The notes beneath the pieces are model-generated. The model was given only the letters and a program-made list of their open reading frames with translations, was not told where the DNA came from and did no database searches. Positions 46,409-55,889 of a stretch of 64,000 nt of DNA are shown one piece after another. Position 1 is the stretch's first letter. Each line of letters starts with the position of its first letter. Origin of the DNA: a virus. Made by a program: the position numbers and the translations under genes. The stretch spans positions 62,001 through 126,000 of IMG/VR virus record IMGVR_UViG_3300042691_044733; one strand, 5' to 3'.

Positions 46409-47008
46409 TTAATTGTTTGTTTTATTGTTTACTAAATATTTAAAATTTTCTGGCATTTTTTCATCTGGTTTTAAAAACTTAACTATTTTACCATCTGTTA
46501 TTTTTTTATAACCTTTTGTAGATTTATTGCCGAGGTGTGCTAAAGACATTTTATTTTTTGTTTCTTCAGACCATTTTTTACCTAAATTGTTTTTATGTCC
46601 TTTTCTGGAATCTGAAAATTTTTGTTTTTGTTCTTCATCCCACTTATGATTAAGTGCATATTTGTTACCTATCATTCTTAATTTTAAAAGTTGTTTATTT
46701 TCTTCACTTATAAAACCTTTAATGGAACCAGACCCAAAATTAAGAACATTTGCTAATGTTCCAGATTTATCTATTATTTTACCATATAATTCTATAAATT
46801 CTTTTTCTTTTTCAATAGCTTGTTCAAAAGTTAAATCTTCTAATATAATCTCAACTTTATACTTTCCAGAATTTTTATTTACAATATTTAACCATAATTT
46901 ATTACGACGTTTATCTTTAGATCTATTATAAGTTTTTGAAAACTTTCCTAAACCTATATAAAAAACTTGGTTTTTATCTGGTCGTATATGTCTATATATA
47001 TAATACAT
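46409..47008 (-). CDS. GIY-YIG homing endonuclease with NUMOD3 motifs
   Basis: 199 residues. The N-terminus MYYIYRHIRPDKNQVFYIGL holds the GIY-YIG catalytic fold (YIYRH and FYIGLGK), followed by KTYNRSKDKRRNKLW with the conserved Arg, and EKEFIELYG with the metal-binding Glu. The C-terminal half has NUMOD3-type DNA-binding repeats: HKWDEEQKQKFSDSRKGHKN, KKWSEETKNKMSLAHLGN and a final KITDGKIVKFLKPDEKMPEN. It lies free-standing between the scaffold and capsid genes with gaps of 14 and 24 bases. It is a mobile homing gene whose likely cleavage site is in a related phage's capsid or scaffold region. Confidence 0.9.
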   Translation of the reverse strand: MYYIYRHIRPDKNQVFYIGLGKFSKTYNRSKDKRRNKLWLNIVNKNSGKYKVEIILEDLTFEQAIEKEKEFIELYGKIIDKSGTLANVLNFGSGSIKGFISEENKQLLKLRMIGNKYALNHKWDEEQKQKFSDSRKGHKNNLGKKWSEETKNKMSLAHLGNKSTKGYKKITDGKIVKFLKPDEKMPENFKYLVNNKTNN

Positions 47009-47032
47009 TCAATTTAAATTGTTTGCATTTTA

Positions 47033-48211
47033 TTATTTTCTTGCAAAAATGTTAGAAGTTCTCGGAATGCTTCTACGTTGGAATTTTTCTTCTTCAATTA
47101 TTGGAGAAGATTGTCCTTTACTAGATTGTTCAGTTTTTAACATTTTTACTGTTTTTTCTGTAGAGGTTTTTACCCCTACTTCTTTTATTTTTGATTTGTA
47201 TCCTTCAGGATCTGAGAGTAACCATAGTGCTTCAGCAATCAATCCATGATTTGGTTCAACAAATTGGTATTTCTCTAACAGGTGTCCTAAAAGATTAGTT
47301 TGTTTCCCTGTAATGCTTTGGTATTTAGGTTGGGTTAAACCTTCATATAAGAACTGTTGATTTTTCTTATCTAGTTTAATTCCTCCTAATTCACCTGGTT
47401 CAATAACTTCAAATACACTTTGCATGTATTTTTTAGCATGAGCTTCTCTAAGTTTTTGATCTTCAGCTTGCTTTTGAAGTTTTTGATTAACTCTCTCCTC
47501 TGCCAAAGCATCCAACTTTGGTTTGAACTTTGAAGCTTTAGATTTAAGTTGATTTAAATCTTTCCAAGATTCAATTTCTTCTTGGATTTCATTATCATCA
47601 CCAAAATTTGTAGCTTTCAAATATTCTCTAACTATTTTTTCTTGATCTGATTCAACGTCAAGATTCAACTCTCTAGTTTCTTCTACTTCAGATAATACTC
47701 TAAAAAGACTTTTTAGATCTTTTCCACCTCTTGCAACATATTCAGCAGCCACTTGAATTTCTTCTGGAAGTGACTCAAAGAATTCTTTAGGTGTAGATTC
47801 TTTAATTTGTTTTTCTTTTTCTTTGAAATTTGCTTCAATCAATTCTTGCAGTTCATCTTCTGAGTAATCCTCAATGTCTTTTTCATCTTCAAAAGGAAAT
47901 AAAACTCCTGATTCAACAAGTTTTTTAATAACTTTTGCTTCTGCTTTTTTAGAACTTGTCTGTTGCTTAATAGGTTCTTCTTTTGTAACTGCAACAGATG
48001 CTTCATCAGGATCTATTTCTGCAAGCGTCTCTGTAATTTCTTTAGAATCTGTTTTTTCTTCTGGTAGAATAGGATCATTTACAAATGATGTATCCACACC
48101 AGGTTTTTGAAATATCTGGTTTTCTGGAACAATGATATCTTCAGCACTTGGATTCAGAATTGCATCCAGGTCAAGATCAACTTGTTCTATTTTAGTATCT
48201 ACTTGATTCAT
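47033..48211 (-). CDS. Probable prohead scaffolding protein
   Basis: 392 residues, strongly acidic at the N-terminus (VDLDLDAILNPSAEDIIVPE) and then long charged helices with coiled-coil character (DYSEDELQELIEANFKEKEK, then RVNQKLQKQAEDQKLREAHA). A basic C-terminal tail (EEKFQRRSIPRTSNIFARK) could bind the capsid protein. This charge pattern, and its place between the portal and capsid genes, are typical of scaffolds. No protease motif is visible within it. Confidence 0.75.
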   Translation of the reverse strand: MNQVDTKIEQVDLDLDAILNPSAEDIIVPENQIFQKPGVDTSFVNDPILPEEKTDSKEITETLAEIDPDEASVAVTKEEPIKQQTSSKKAEAKVIKKLVESGVLFPFEDEKDIEDYSEDELQELIEANFKEKEKQIKESTPKEFFESLPEEIQVAAEYVARGGKDLKSLFRVLSEVEETRELNLDVESDQEKIVREYLKATNFGDDNEIQEEIESWKDLNQLKSKASKFKPKLDALAEERVNQKLQKQAEDQKLREAHAKKYMQSVFEVIEPGELGGIKLDKKNQQFLYEGLTQPKYQSITGKQTNLLGHLLEKYQFVEPNHGLIAEALWLLSDPEGYKSKIKEVGVKTSTEKTVKMLKTEQSSKGQSSPIIEEEKFQRRSIPRTSNIFARK

Positions 48212-48310
48212 AATGTTAATTGGTTTTCAATAATAATATAATTTATTTTTTAGGTTTAAACTTTAATAATTTAAAAAAAATTAAAAAAGGCGGGAGTCAT
48301 ATAGCTAAAA

Positions 48311-51079
48311 TCATTTCTTTTTCTTTGCATCTTGTTTTAATTTACGTTTTGCCATCAACTCTGCACTTGTTTTATTCTCTCTCGCAATCATTAAATTATT
48401 ATCGCTAATTTGTTTTTTCAACTTTAGATCTTCTCTTTTAAGATCTATTACCTGCTTATCATAGTTTTCTTTTGATATTTGTTTCTGTCTTTCAAGATCC
48501 ATTGTTTCAGAATACTCTTGTGAAGCTTGAATTCTATCAAGTGCATCAAGATAATCTGAGTTCTGATTTTGATTAAGATCTTGCATAGAACCATAACCAG
48601 CAGCTTGAATTTGTCTTTCAATGATACGTGCTTCTCTATCTTTCTGATTTTCAGAAGCTTCAAATTGCATATCTTGAATTTTCTGTTGCTGTTCAAACTC
48701 AAGTTGTTTTTGCTGCATTTCATTTTCATGCTGCATTTCTTGCTGTCTTTGTTGTTCAAGTCTATCTTGAGACTCTTTAAGAATTCTAGAAACTTCAGAA
48801 ATACTTTCAGATTTTATAATATTACCAAGATCATAGATACTAGCACCAGAAGTATTGTTTTCTATCGCAAGTCTTTTTAATTGCTCTAAAACATTTCTAT
48901 GATTTGCTTTTGTAGAAATAAAAATATTAAGAGATCTCATTAACAATTCTGTTCCATTTATCTCAAATATCTTTTTCTGGTTAGCAGTTGTCATATATTG
49001 TAATCTAACACTTGGTTTAGTTGAGTTATAATACTGCGCTAGATCAGTTCTCATTTGATGTACTCTTGGCATCAAGTAATCACTATGTTGTACAAAATAC
49101 ATCTCAGTTTGTGCATAACTTGCATTGAGAGATTGCTGAATACCTGTAGCGGTTTCTGTGGTTATGTTCTGACCCATTCTTTGTGGAGTAATGCCTATAA
49201 CCTCAAATGCTTGCGTTTTAAAGTAATTGGCAAGCTCTACACGAGACATTAACCTTTGGGTTTGTTCAAGGTTTAATGATTGAAAATGCTGGAAATTTAA
49301 AGCATTTTCTGTATTAGTAATTGTAGTATCAAGAGGTAAGATTTGGAAGTTCTTCATCGCCATGTAAGCCTTAGAGAAATTATTTTTACCCCAATCTTCA
49401 CCCATAGATTTTTTAGGTAATGCATTTTGATCTAGAACAATTATTGTCCCTAATTCGTCAACTAAAATATCTGCAATTTGATTATTTACAATGTTATATC
49501 CAATCTGGAATGGTTTCATTAAATCTACCATTGCTGTAGATCTCATGGATCTATCACTGAATACTGACCCTTCTACAGGAAGCTTACACCCATACAAGGT
49601 AGAATCACCCTTAAATTGAAATTTAAGTGGTCCTATTTTGTTTTGGTTAATTCCTAAGTAGATTGGATTCATTCCTTCTGGGTTATTTGATCCCCAGAAT
49701 GAAGGTTTATTAGGTCCTATTTTAATTCCGCCCCAAGTTTGATTTATCCAAATCCACTCAATATGTTCACCAAACACTAAATTCTTTTCATCTTTATTTT
49801 TGTACAATGAAGTATCATAAACAGCCTTGTCAGTTATTTTATAATCCTCATCTACAATTGCTTTAATTATTTCACCTTCTTCTGTAATCTTCGTAAGATA
49901 TCCAACCTTTCTTTGTGATTTCCAATATGCTGTAGTGACACGTAATAAATTAGTGTTACCAACATCCATATAATCTTCACTTTCACTAAGTATCCAGTTT
50001 ACAATATCTGTAGTTTGATATCTATCATCATAGGTTGACATAAACTGTCTATAACCTAATGAAGGCATATTTGTATTCCAGGAGTGAGATTTAGTTGCAT
50101 CATAAAAAGTACCATCATTTTGATAACCCCCTATAGCATAACCAGCAGATCTTATTGGGAATATTGATTCTAAGGTTTCTAACTGATCTTGTGTCATTAA
50201 CCAACCATAGTTGTCAATAACATCAGCAGCAGTCATCATATCAAATTTACCAACCCATTGACTTTCAGATATATATCTCTTATCTGGTGATTTATGGTAA
50301 AATACTAATAGTGGGTTCCATAATTCAATCTCATAATCATCATCCATCATTTTAAAATGCCAGAACTCTCTATCAGTAATAAGCATGTCTTTAAATGCTC
50401 TTTCTTCAAGTTCTTCCATTTTAAATCTTTCAACATCAATTTGGTGTTGATGATTTGCCCATTCTTCAAATTGTGATCTATAACTTTGTTCGTAAAATTG
50501 TTGTATTTCAGGTAAATTTTTGATTGCTTCTGGAGAAATCATTTGTTGCATTTCTTCCTCAGAAGGTTCATAACCAGATTCTTGTAATTGAAATAGAATT
50601 TTAGATTGTGCATCTGCAATTAAAGCTTGTTCAACCTCAGCTCTTTTCTTTTCAAGTAATTCATTATATGAAATATCATCAACTGCAATGTAATGAATGT
50701 TTGAATTTCTTTTAGCAAACTCAGAAACCAATGTATTTACAACATTAGGAATAATAGGATAAAATTTAAGTTCTAATGCACCATTATCTTCTTCTACTAA
50801 ATTACTTATAAGATCTGAATATTCTGTATCTGATTCTACTATATAGTCGGTTTTATCAATTATACCCTTTGCCAGTTTATAATTCTTTTGAAGTCTTCTT
50901 GCATTTCTTCTGACATGCATTAAACCTCTCCATTCCAGCCAATCCATGTTCCATTGAGTCCACTCCTCATCCTTTTCAATTCTTGGTAGAAATTGAACTG
51001 GTTGCGTAAGAGTACCCATCCTATTGTTCTTTTCTACCTTTGCCCCATTCTTGAGCTGTAAACCATTATAAATTTTCAC
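48311..51079 (-). CDS. Portal protein
   Basis: 922 residues. The frame opens with a GTG at 51079, one base after the TerL stop; the first ATG is at 51019 and would give 902 residues. Portal-type features are the central core (NMPSLGYRQFMSTYDDRYQT, VEGSVFSDRSMRSTAMVDLM), the long wing/crown helices (QSLNASYAQTEMYFVQHSDY, then MPRVHQMRTDLAQYY) and a Gln/Glu-rich coiled-coil C-terminal barrel (QQQKIQDMQFEASENQKDRE). It is large, as usual for crAss-like portals. The dodecameric portal connects the capsid to the tail and works with TerL encoded just upstream. Confidence 0.9.
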   Translation of the reverse strand: MKIYNGLQLKNGAKVEKNNRMGTLTQPVQFLPRIEKDEEWTQWNMDWLEWRGLMHVRRNARRLQKNYKLAKGIIDKTDYIVESDTEYSDLISNLVEEDNGALELKFYPIIPNVVNTLVSEFAKRNSNIHYIAVDDISYNELLEKKRAEVEQALIADAQSKILFQLQESGYEPSEEEMQQMISPEAIKNLPEIQQFYEQSYRSQFEEWANHQHQIDVERFKMEELEERAFKDMLITDREFWHFKMMDDDYEIELWNPLLVFYHKSPDKRYISESQWVGKFDMMTAADVIDNYGWLMTQDQLETLESIFPIRSAGYAIGGYQNDGTFYDATKSHSWNTNMPSLGYRQFMSTYDDRYQTTDIVNWILSESEDYMDVGNTNLLRVTTAYWKSQRKVGYLTKITEEGEIIKAIVDEDYKITDKAVYDTSLYKNKDEKNLVFGEHIEWIWINQTWGGIKIGPNKPSFWGSNNPEGMNPIYLGINQNKIGPLKFQFKGDSTLYGCKLPVEGSVFSDRSMRSTAMVDLMKPFQIGYNIVNNQIADILVDELGTIIVLDQNALPKKSMGEDWGKNNFSKAYMAMKNFQILPLDTTITNTENALNFQHFQSLNLEQTQRLMSRVELANYFKTQAFEVIGITPQRMGQNITTETATGIQQSLNASYAQTEMYFVQHSDYLMPRVHQMRTDLAQYYNSTKPSVRLQYMTTANQKKIFEINGTELLMRSLNIFISTKANHRNVLEQLKRLAIENNTSGASIYDLGNIIKSESISEVSRILKESQDRLEQQRQQEMQHENEMQQKQLEFEQQQKIQDMQFEASENQKDREARIIERQIQAAGYGSMQDLNQNQNSDYLDALDRIQASQEYSETMDLERQKQISKENYDKQVIDLKREDLKLKKQISDNNLMIARENKTSAELMAKRKLKQDAKKKK

Positions 51080-51080
51080 G

Positions 51081-53255
51081 TTATCTTAAATTTTTAAAAA
51101 GAGATCTGTGCGAAGTACTCCTACCAATATGATTAAATGGTAATACCTCTAATTTACTAAATTTTTTTGAATTTTGCAACTTATCATTATCATTTTCAAC
51201 ATGTCGTTTTTTATAACCTTTATTTGCTTGTTGAATTTTAACAAACGCAATGAGTGCTGCAAATGAAACTAACCTATCCACGTTGAGATCTTCTTGATAA
51301 TTTTTCATTTCTGCAAGCAGCATTTTATCAGGTATTCTCTCAACTCCATAAGTTATTTTTTTAATTTTACCATCATTAAATTCCTCTACCGCTAATTCCT
51401 CACGCAGATATTCTACAGCATAACCAAGTAAATTATCTTTAAATAATCTACCCATGTTTCTCCATCCATATTCTTGATAACCATTTGCGCCAGATGCTAA
51501 ATCTTTTAGAAAAACCATTTGATCTTTTGGTACCAAGTATTTCTGTTTTTTATGTTCAATCATGTATTGTATAAAACTATACACGTTATTTTCTACAATT
51601 GTCCATGCATTATACCATTCGATCAAATGTAATAATCTTTCATGCGTTTTATTAATATCATCAAATCTACCACACCAAGCAGCAACTATTTTACCTTCTT
51701 CTACGTGTGAAGTAAATCCATCTGGAGTTTTTGTAGTTACTTCTACTGAATTCTTATAGATATAAATAGAACACAATGATTCTGAAGTTGATGTTTTACC
51801 AACTGCTACTGGGTCAACTGATGCATAATATAATCCCCATTCAGGATCTTTTAGAGGTCTTTCCCATACTACTATAGATCCTTCCTTATTCTCTGAGGAT
51901 TTAGGAAATGGAAATTCTGATATTGGTAATTTATCAGTTCCCTTTGCAACTATTTCACCTTTTTCATTTTTATACAAATCAACAAATTCAAATGGATAAT
52001 CCTTATTATCAATTCTGATTTCTTGAGCTTGAATTAAATGCTGTGGGAATATGGATACGGTTCTATAGTCAAATGCTTCTTTAATGTTTCTTGGATTCTG
52101 AGAAACCCTTAACTGATACTGATCGGGTGGTAATTCTTTTTTCCATTTTGCAAATTGCTCATTTAGTGCTTCAAGTGCTTGTTCGACTTGGGAATTACCA
52201 TATTGATCTATATATGGTAACATAGACCATTGTTCTGGTATAAATAAACCAGATCTTCCTATAGTTCCTTTGTCATCAATTAAATTTGTTTCTACACTGT
52301 AGATATCATTTCTATCTGGAAATAAGGTTAATTCTTTAAGTGGATCACACTGATCCAAATCACCCACAGATCCAGCTGCAATAAACATACCTGTAGTAAC
52401 CATACCAGCTTTTAAAGCAGGTCTCATATAACCATAAGTTTGATCCATTTTAGGAGCAATACCAGCCTCCTCATGAAAGAAGTATTTTACAGGTCCACCA
52501 ACACCAGTTGTTGCATCCTTTTCAAAAGACATACCTTGTAGAGTACCTTTTAAACCAACTTCCGCTTTCTTGTTATTTTTCCTAACCTCAATCTTTTGTT
52601 GCCACATCAAAACCTTATTGGGGTTCATCGGTCTATACCATGCAGTATGCTCATTTAGGAATGCAGCATATTCATTGAAGAATCTCCAAGTACCTTTTTC
52701 ATTTATATAATCTTTTAGGTTAGCACCAATTTTTAATGTTACCCCTTCTTCAAACCATAATTGATTTATTAATTTACCTGCATGGTAATAACTGGATGCA
52801 AACTGACGTTTCTTTAGAATACTACAGTGTTTATAATGTAACTCTGCTAAAGTTTCATAGAGTGCCATATGATACTGACCATCACGTACTTTAGCAAAAC
52901 CAAATTTTTGTTCCTCTTTGTCAAAGATTGGTAGAAAATTTAACCACATATAATAATCTCTAGGAATATACCAGGTTTCTCTATCATCTCTAAAAATTAC
53001 TCCTTTTCTGCATTTTGATTTTTGGTCATCCCAGTATTTTAAATAATCCTTGGTATTTTTTGGTGTTTCGGAATAAAAACCATCCCTATTGAAATTACGT
53101 GCTTGTTCATTAAACAAGAGACTAATCTCATTAAAGTTATAATAACCTGGTTCTCTAAATAATGGTTTTACGAAGTTTTTAAGATCTTCTTTGTTCTTAA
53201 ACCCTTCGTAATCCCATTTACCACCCGAAAATGAAGGGATAATTATTTCTTCCAT
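51081..53255 (-). CDS. Terminase large subunit
   Basis: 724 residues, longer than average. The ATPase part has a degenerate Walker A region (SILKKRQFASSYYHAGKL) and a Walker B, KYFFHEEAG, with E262 and E263. A conserved TTGMFIAAGSVGD coupling motif follows. The nuclease part has YYASVDPVAVGKTSTSES with D481 as the first metal ligand, and later VENNVYSFIQYMIEHKK. It packages DNA into the prohead through the portal encoded next. Its start overlaps the upstream HExxH gene by 13 bases. Confidence 0.93.
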   Translation of the reverse strand: MEEIIIPSFSGGKWDYEGFKNKEDLKNFVKPLFREPGYYNFNEISLLFNEQARNFNRDGFYSETPKNTKDYLKYWDDQKSKCRKGVIFRDDRETWYIPRDYYMWLNFLPIFDKEEQKFGFAKVRDGQYHMALYETLAELHYKHCSILKKRQFASSYYHAGKLINQLWFEEGVTLKIGANLKDYINEKGTWRFFNEYAAFLNEHTAWYRPMNPNKVLMWQQKIEVRKNNKKAEVGLKGTLQGMSFEKDATTGVGGPVKYFFHEEAGIAPKMDQTYGYMRPALKAGMVTTGMFIAAGSVGDLDQCDPLKELTLFPDRNDIYSVETNLIDDKGTIGRSGLFIPEQWSMLPYIDQYGNSQVEQALEALNEQFAKWKKELPPDQYQLRVSQNPRNIKEAFDYRTVSIFPQHLIQAQEIRIDNKDYPFEFVDLYKNEKGEIVAKGTDKLPISEFPFPKSSENKEGSIVVWERPLKDPEWGLYYASVDPVAVGKTSTSESLCSIYIYKNSVEVTTKTPDGFTSHVEEGKIVAAWCGRFDDINKTHERLLHLIEWYNAWTIVENNVYSFIQYMIEHKKQKYLVPKDQMVFLKDLASGANGYQEYGWRNMGRLFKDNLLGYAVEYLREELAVEEFNDGKIKKITYGVERIPDKMLLAEMKNYQEDLNVDRLVSFAALIAFVKIQQANKGYKKRHVENDNDKLQNSKKFSKLEVLPFNHIGRSTSHRSLFKNLR

Positions 53256-53671
53256 CTACTTATTGATTTTTGAAGTTGTCCAAAAAGATAACCTTGCAAA
53301 TATGCATATGCTTCCTCTGAACCATTATTAAACTGTAAACCTCTACTACTCATCAGAACTGCAATAACATGGAGCATTTCATGCGCCATATCATCATAAT
53401 CTGATGAGGAACCATTTTGATAATAGTAAAATCTAACAAAAATTGGTGATTGAGGATTATACCATATTGTTTGTGCATTTGCAGTATCTGGTGTACATGG
53501 TTCTAATATAAACTTTTTAGTTTCTGGATTTATATCCTTACCTGTAACAAGTTTATGTTGTACCATACTTTTCCAATATTGCTCATCAGTTTGATTAAAA
53601 CTGAAACAAATTTTTTTTCTGTAGAGTGGAACATCCACTATAATAAATTTATTTTTTATTGTTTTTTTCAT
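53243..53671 (-). CDS. Small zincin-like metallopeptidase (HEMLH) beside the terminase
   Basis: 142 residues. The motif DDMAHEMLHVIAVLMSSRG (H97, E98, H101) is a classical HExxH zinc site. GSEEAYAYLQGYLFGQLQ follows, placing E119 or E120 about 18 residues later as the likely third ligand, as in gluzincins. The N-terminal half is beta-like (KFIIVDVPLYRKKICFSFNQ). There is no signal peptide. The start shares ATGA with the upstream gene. A role in processing capsid or scaffold proteins is possible because the head gene cluster has no other protease; this is inference. Confidence 0.75.
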   Translation of the reverse strand: MKKTIKNKFIIVDVPLYRKKICFSFNQTDEQYWKSMVQHKLVTGKDINPETKKFILEPCTPDTANAQTIWYNPQSPIFVRFYYYQNGSSSDYDDMAHEMLHVIAVLMSSRGLQFNNGSEEAYAYLQGYLFGQLQKSISRWKK

Positions 53672-54183
53672 ATTTGGTCATATGCTAAAGATTGATCACC
53701 GCGAACAACACTTGCTTGTTCATCTTTTAAATCACTATAAATTCCTTTATAGCTTTGTCTAACATCATTAAACTGTTTTGCTAAAGAAAGTATTTGAGTA
53801 ACATTACCATCTTTTCCATCTCTAAACTTCGTAGTGTTTAAATAATCTGCCATGTTATCAAGTGCTTTCTTAATAGCATAATATGCTCTAGAGGTCTCAG
53901 TTTCAAATAATTTATTACAAACTTCAATTGCTCTTTGAATGACAGGTTCATCTAATGAAAAATCAATATCTAATTCTTCAATAATCAACTCTTCTTTATC
54001 TTCTTCTGTCATATGAAAGAATGGATTATTTTCTTCAGTCTGAGATGTCATGTAGAAAATATACTGATAAACTTTAAGGTAATCATCAGGATATTCTTCC
54101 ATAATTGCCTTTAATGACTTTAAAGTATAACAATGTTCTGTAGGTATTACCTTACTATTTTGTATGTCAAAAAGTTTAATCAT
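53668..54183 (-). CDS. Conserved helical protein next to TerL, function unknown
   Basis: 171 residues, helical and acidic (KEELIIEELDIDFSLDEPVI, then FETETSRAYYAIKKALDNMA), ending in SVVRGDQSLAYDQI. It lies between the nuclease gene and the HExxH gene, with four-base ATGA overlaps on both sides. A gene of this type regularly precedes the terminase in crAss-like genomes. A small-terminase role would suit its place but no DNA-binding motif is clear, so I do not assign it. Confidence 0.65.
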   Translation of the reverse strand: MIKLFDIQNSKVIPTEHCYTLKSLKAIMEEYPDDYLKVYQYIFYMTSQTEENNPFFHMTEEDKEELIIEELDIDFSLDEPVIQRAIEVCNKLFETETSRAYYAIKKALDNMADYLNTTKFRDGKDGNVTQILSLAKQFNDVRQSYKGIYSDLKDEQASVVRGDQSLAYDQI

Positions 54184-54989
54184 TTCTTTAAATGTTTTAT
54201 TACTGCAATTACTTCATTTTTCAAATAAGGTAACTCATAATGAACTATATCTTCAATTATTGGATTATTATTTTCGTCGTAAATATACAATTTATTTCCA
54301 TATTGATCTTCTCCTTCTGATTTAAAAATTATATGGTCTAAGATAAGTTTACCAGGCTTAAGTTTTGGGTTATGCTTTAGAATCATGTACATGTACAAAC
54401 TTAACTGTAATGCATAATGCCAATAATTAGCGTCAGGTATATGAGTTAATGGCTCAAGCATGCACTTTTTAATCCCATCCCAACTCGTATAAGAATCTAT
54501 TTTAATCTCTTTATTTGTTTTAAAGTCATATATATCAACTATTCCATTTATAACTTCAACCCTATCAGATTGACCACAAATACCAGCAGATTTTAAATAA
54601 ACAAAATGTTCTGGGTATATACCATCTGATAGTTTCTGTTCAGGGGCATATTTAAGTCCATTCTTCACAATTGGTTTTATAATTGGAAGTACAACATCCT
54701 TTTTTGTTATAGTAGAAAATTCAAGGATATCAGATTCTCTTTGATTATGATACCACGTACCAGTTGCCATAGATCTTTCTGATTCAGCTCTCCAAATTGC
54801 AATTATCTCATCTGGTTTTAAACCATACCATTTAGATTTTTTATTTTTAGAGCATTTATCTGCTATCGCAGCCTCATCAAATTTTTCTTTAAATTTTGAA
54901 ACTACTGACGTTACACTGGTCCATTCTATGTTTTCAGAATCATTAGAACTAGTGTACTTATGTTTTATTGGTTCAAATATTACGCTCAT
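54180..54989 (-). CDS. PD-(D/E)XK nuclease (RecB/Cas4-like)
   Basis: 269 residues with the full set of RecB-family motifs in order: GTWYHNQRESD (H81), EHFVYL (E127), GQSDRVEVINGIVDIYDFKT (D142, D155 and K157), and YALQLSLYMYM with Q194 (the QxxxY-type motif). This is the pattern of phage lambda-type and Cas4-like exonucleases. In crAss-like phages such nucleases lie near the replication or packaging genes. It overlaps both neighbours by a few bases. It could trim or recombine DNA ends before packaging. Confidence 0.88.
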   Translation of the reverse strand: MSVIFEPIKHKYTSSNDSENIEWTSVTSVVSKFKEKFDEAAIADKCSKNKKSKWYGLKPDEIIAIWRAESERSMATGTWYHNQRESDILEFSTITKKDVVLPIIKPIVKNGLKYAPEQKLSDGIYPEHFVYLKSAGICGQSDRVEVINGIVDIYDFKTNKEIKIDSYTSWDGIKKCMLEPLTHIPDANYWHYALQLSLYMYMILKHNPKLKPGKLILDHIIFKSEGEDQYGNKLYIYDENNNPIIEDIVHYELPYLKNEVIAVIKHLKK

Positions 54990-55176
54990 TTAATTTAATT
55001 AATATTAAGTCATATGCTAAATTCCTAGAACTTTCATCACTAGAATCTATCATTTTTAAAATTGTTTCTTTTTCATGTTTTTCAAAAGAAGAAGATTGTA
55101 AAAAGTGTTTAAATGCCTCTCTTTTAAAAAGATCCTCGAAATTTTTATAACCTTTTTCTCCCGTGTATATTACCAT
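54973..55176 (-). CDS. Small helical protein, unknown
   Basis: 67 residues, charged and helical (FEDLFKREAFKHFLQSSSFE, then KHEKETILKMIDSSDESSRN). Its stop overlaps the nuclease start by 17 bases, and a short gap of 34 bases precedes it. No motif or membrane segment is seen. Its place in a tightly packed operon argues that it is real. Confidence 0.55.
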   Translation of the reverse strand: MVIYTGEKGYKNFEDLFKREAFKHFLQSSSFEKHEKETILKMIDSSDESSRNLAYDLILIKLNERNI

Positions 55177-55210
55177 TTTCTTAATTGTATATTCATAATC
55201 AATTATTTCC

Positions 55211-55528
55211 TTACTGATTGTTGTCCAATGTTTTATTTAATTTATCTTCTTCATCTTCTGTTAAAACGGCTTTCCATTTATCTACTGGACAATCTGAAGA
55301 TAAAGATCTGAGTTTGAATTTTAAACTGCAACCACACTTTCCACAACAAGGTTGTGTATTTGGCATTGCACACTTCTCTCCAGTTTTATCTATGAACTCA
55401 CATCCTTTACAGATTTCTAATCTCTCGTTATAAATCTCTTCAATATGTTCCTTCTTGAACATCGCGTTCTTGATCCCCTCCAGAATCTTCTCCCGATTTT
55501 TCCAAATATTTGTAATATTGTTTTCCAT
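55211..55528 (-). CDS. Cys-rich zinc-binding protein
   Basis: 105 residues. The core ERLEICKGCEFI, GEKCAMPNTQPCCGKCGCSL and SSDCPVDKW holds nine cysteines in CxxC and CCxxCxC clusters, a zinc-ribbon-like type common in phages. The frame starts at an ATG at 55528, overlapping the IHF-like gene by 89 bases. A second ATG at 55462 with GGAGGGG upstream would give 83 residues and a 23-base overlap, and would fit the domain boundary well. Function unknown; nucleic-acid or protein binding is likely. Confidence 0.75.
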   Translation of the reverse strand: MENNITNIWKNREKILEGIKNAMFKKEHIEEIYNERLEICKGCEFIDKTGEKCAMPNTQPCCGKCGCSLKFKLRSLSSDCPVDKWKAVLTEDEEDKLNKTLDNNQ

Positions 55529-55889
55529 ATCGTTGTTTTAATTTCTCCTGGTCTTTCCTATAAAGAGTATCATTTTTAGATAGTATTTCTCTAAGTATTT
55601 CTAACTCTTTTTTTAGTTTATTATACCTACTATACTTTTCAAATGAGTCTCCTTTTGATTCATAGAACTTTATTTTATCTTGTATGAAAAGTATCTTTTG
55701 TAAAAGTTTTTTTCTACGAATTTTAAAAGATCCTAAACCAGAAACATTTATCTCAGCATCTTTTTTATCTTCCAATGCTTTTCTAACGTGCAACCAGTAA
55801 AAATCAAGTAGATCTTTAACAAGCTCACAGTTTGAGTTTAGTTGATTAATGTTCTCATCAACTATTTGTTTGCTCTTTTTCGGTGTCAA
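55440..55889 (-). CDS. IHF/HU-like DNA-binding protein with extended C-terminus
   Basis: 149 residues. The N-terminal part (NCELVKDLLDFYWLHVRKAL, then AEINVSGLGSFKIRRKKL) matches the helical body and the GLGxFxxR strand of IHF/HU-family subunits, known in crAss-like phages. The DNA-binding arm is not obvious. The C-terminal half is a charged coiled coil (YNKLKKELEILREILSKN) instead. There is no ATG or GTG in the domain's N-terminus, and a stop lies two codons upstream, so initiation at the TTG at 55889 is forced. It overlaps both neighbouring genes. Confidence 0.78.
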   Translation of the reverse strand: MTPKKSKQIVDENINQLNSNCELVKDLLDFYWLHVRKALEDKKDAEINVSGLGSFKIRRKKLLQKILFIQDKIKFYESKGDSFEKYSRYNKLKKELEILREILSKNDTLYRKDQEKLKQRYGKQYYKYLEKSGEDSGGDQERDVQEGTY

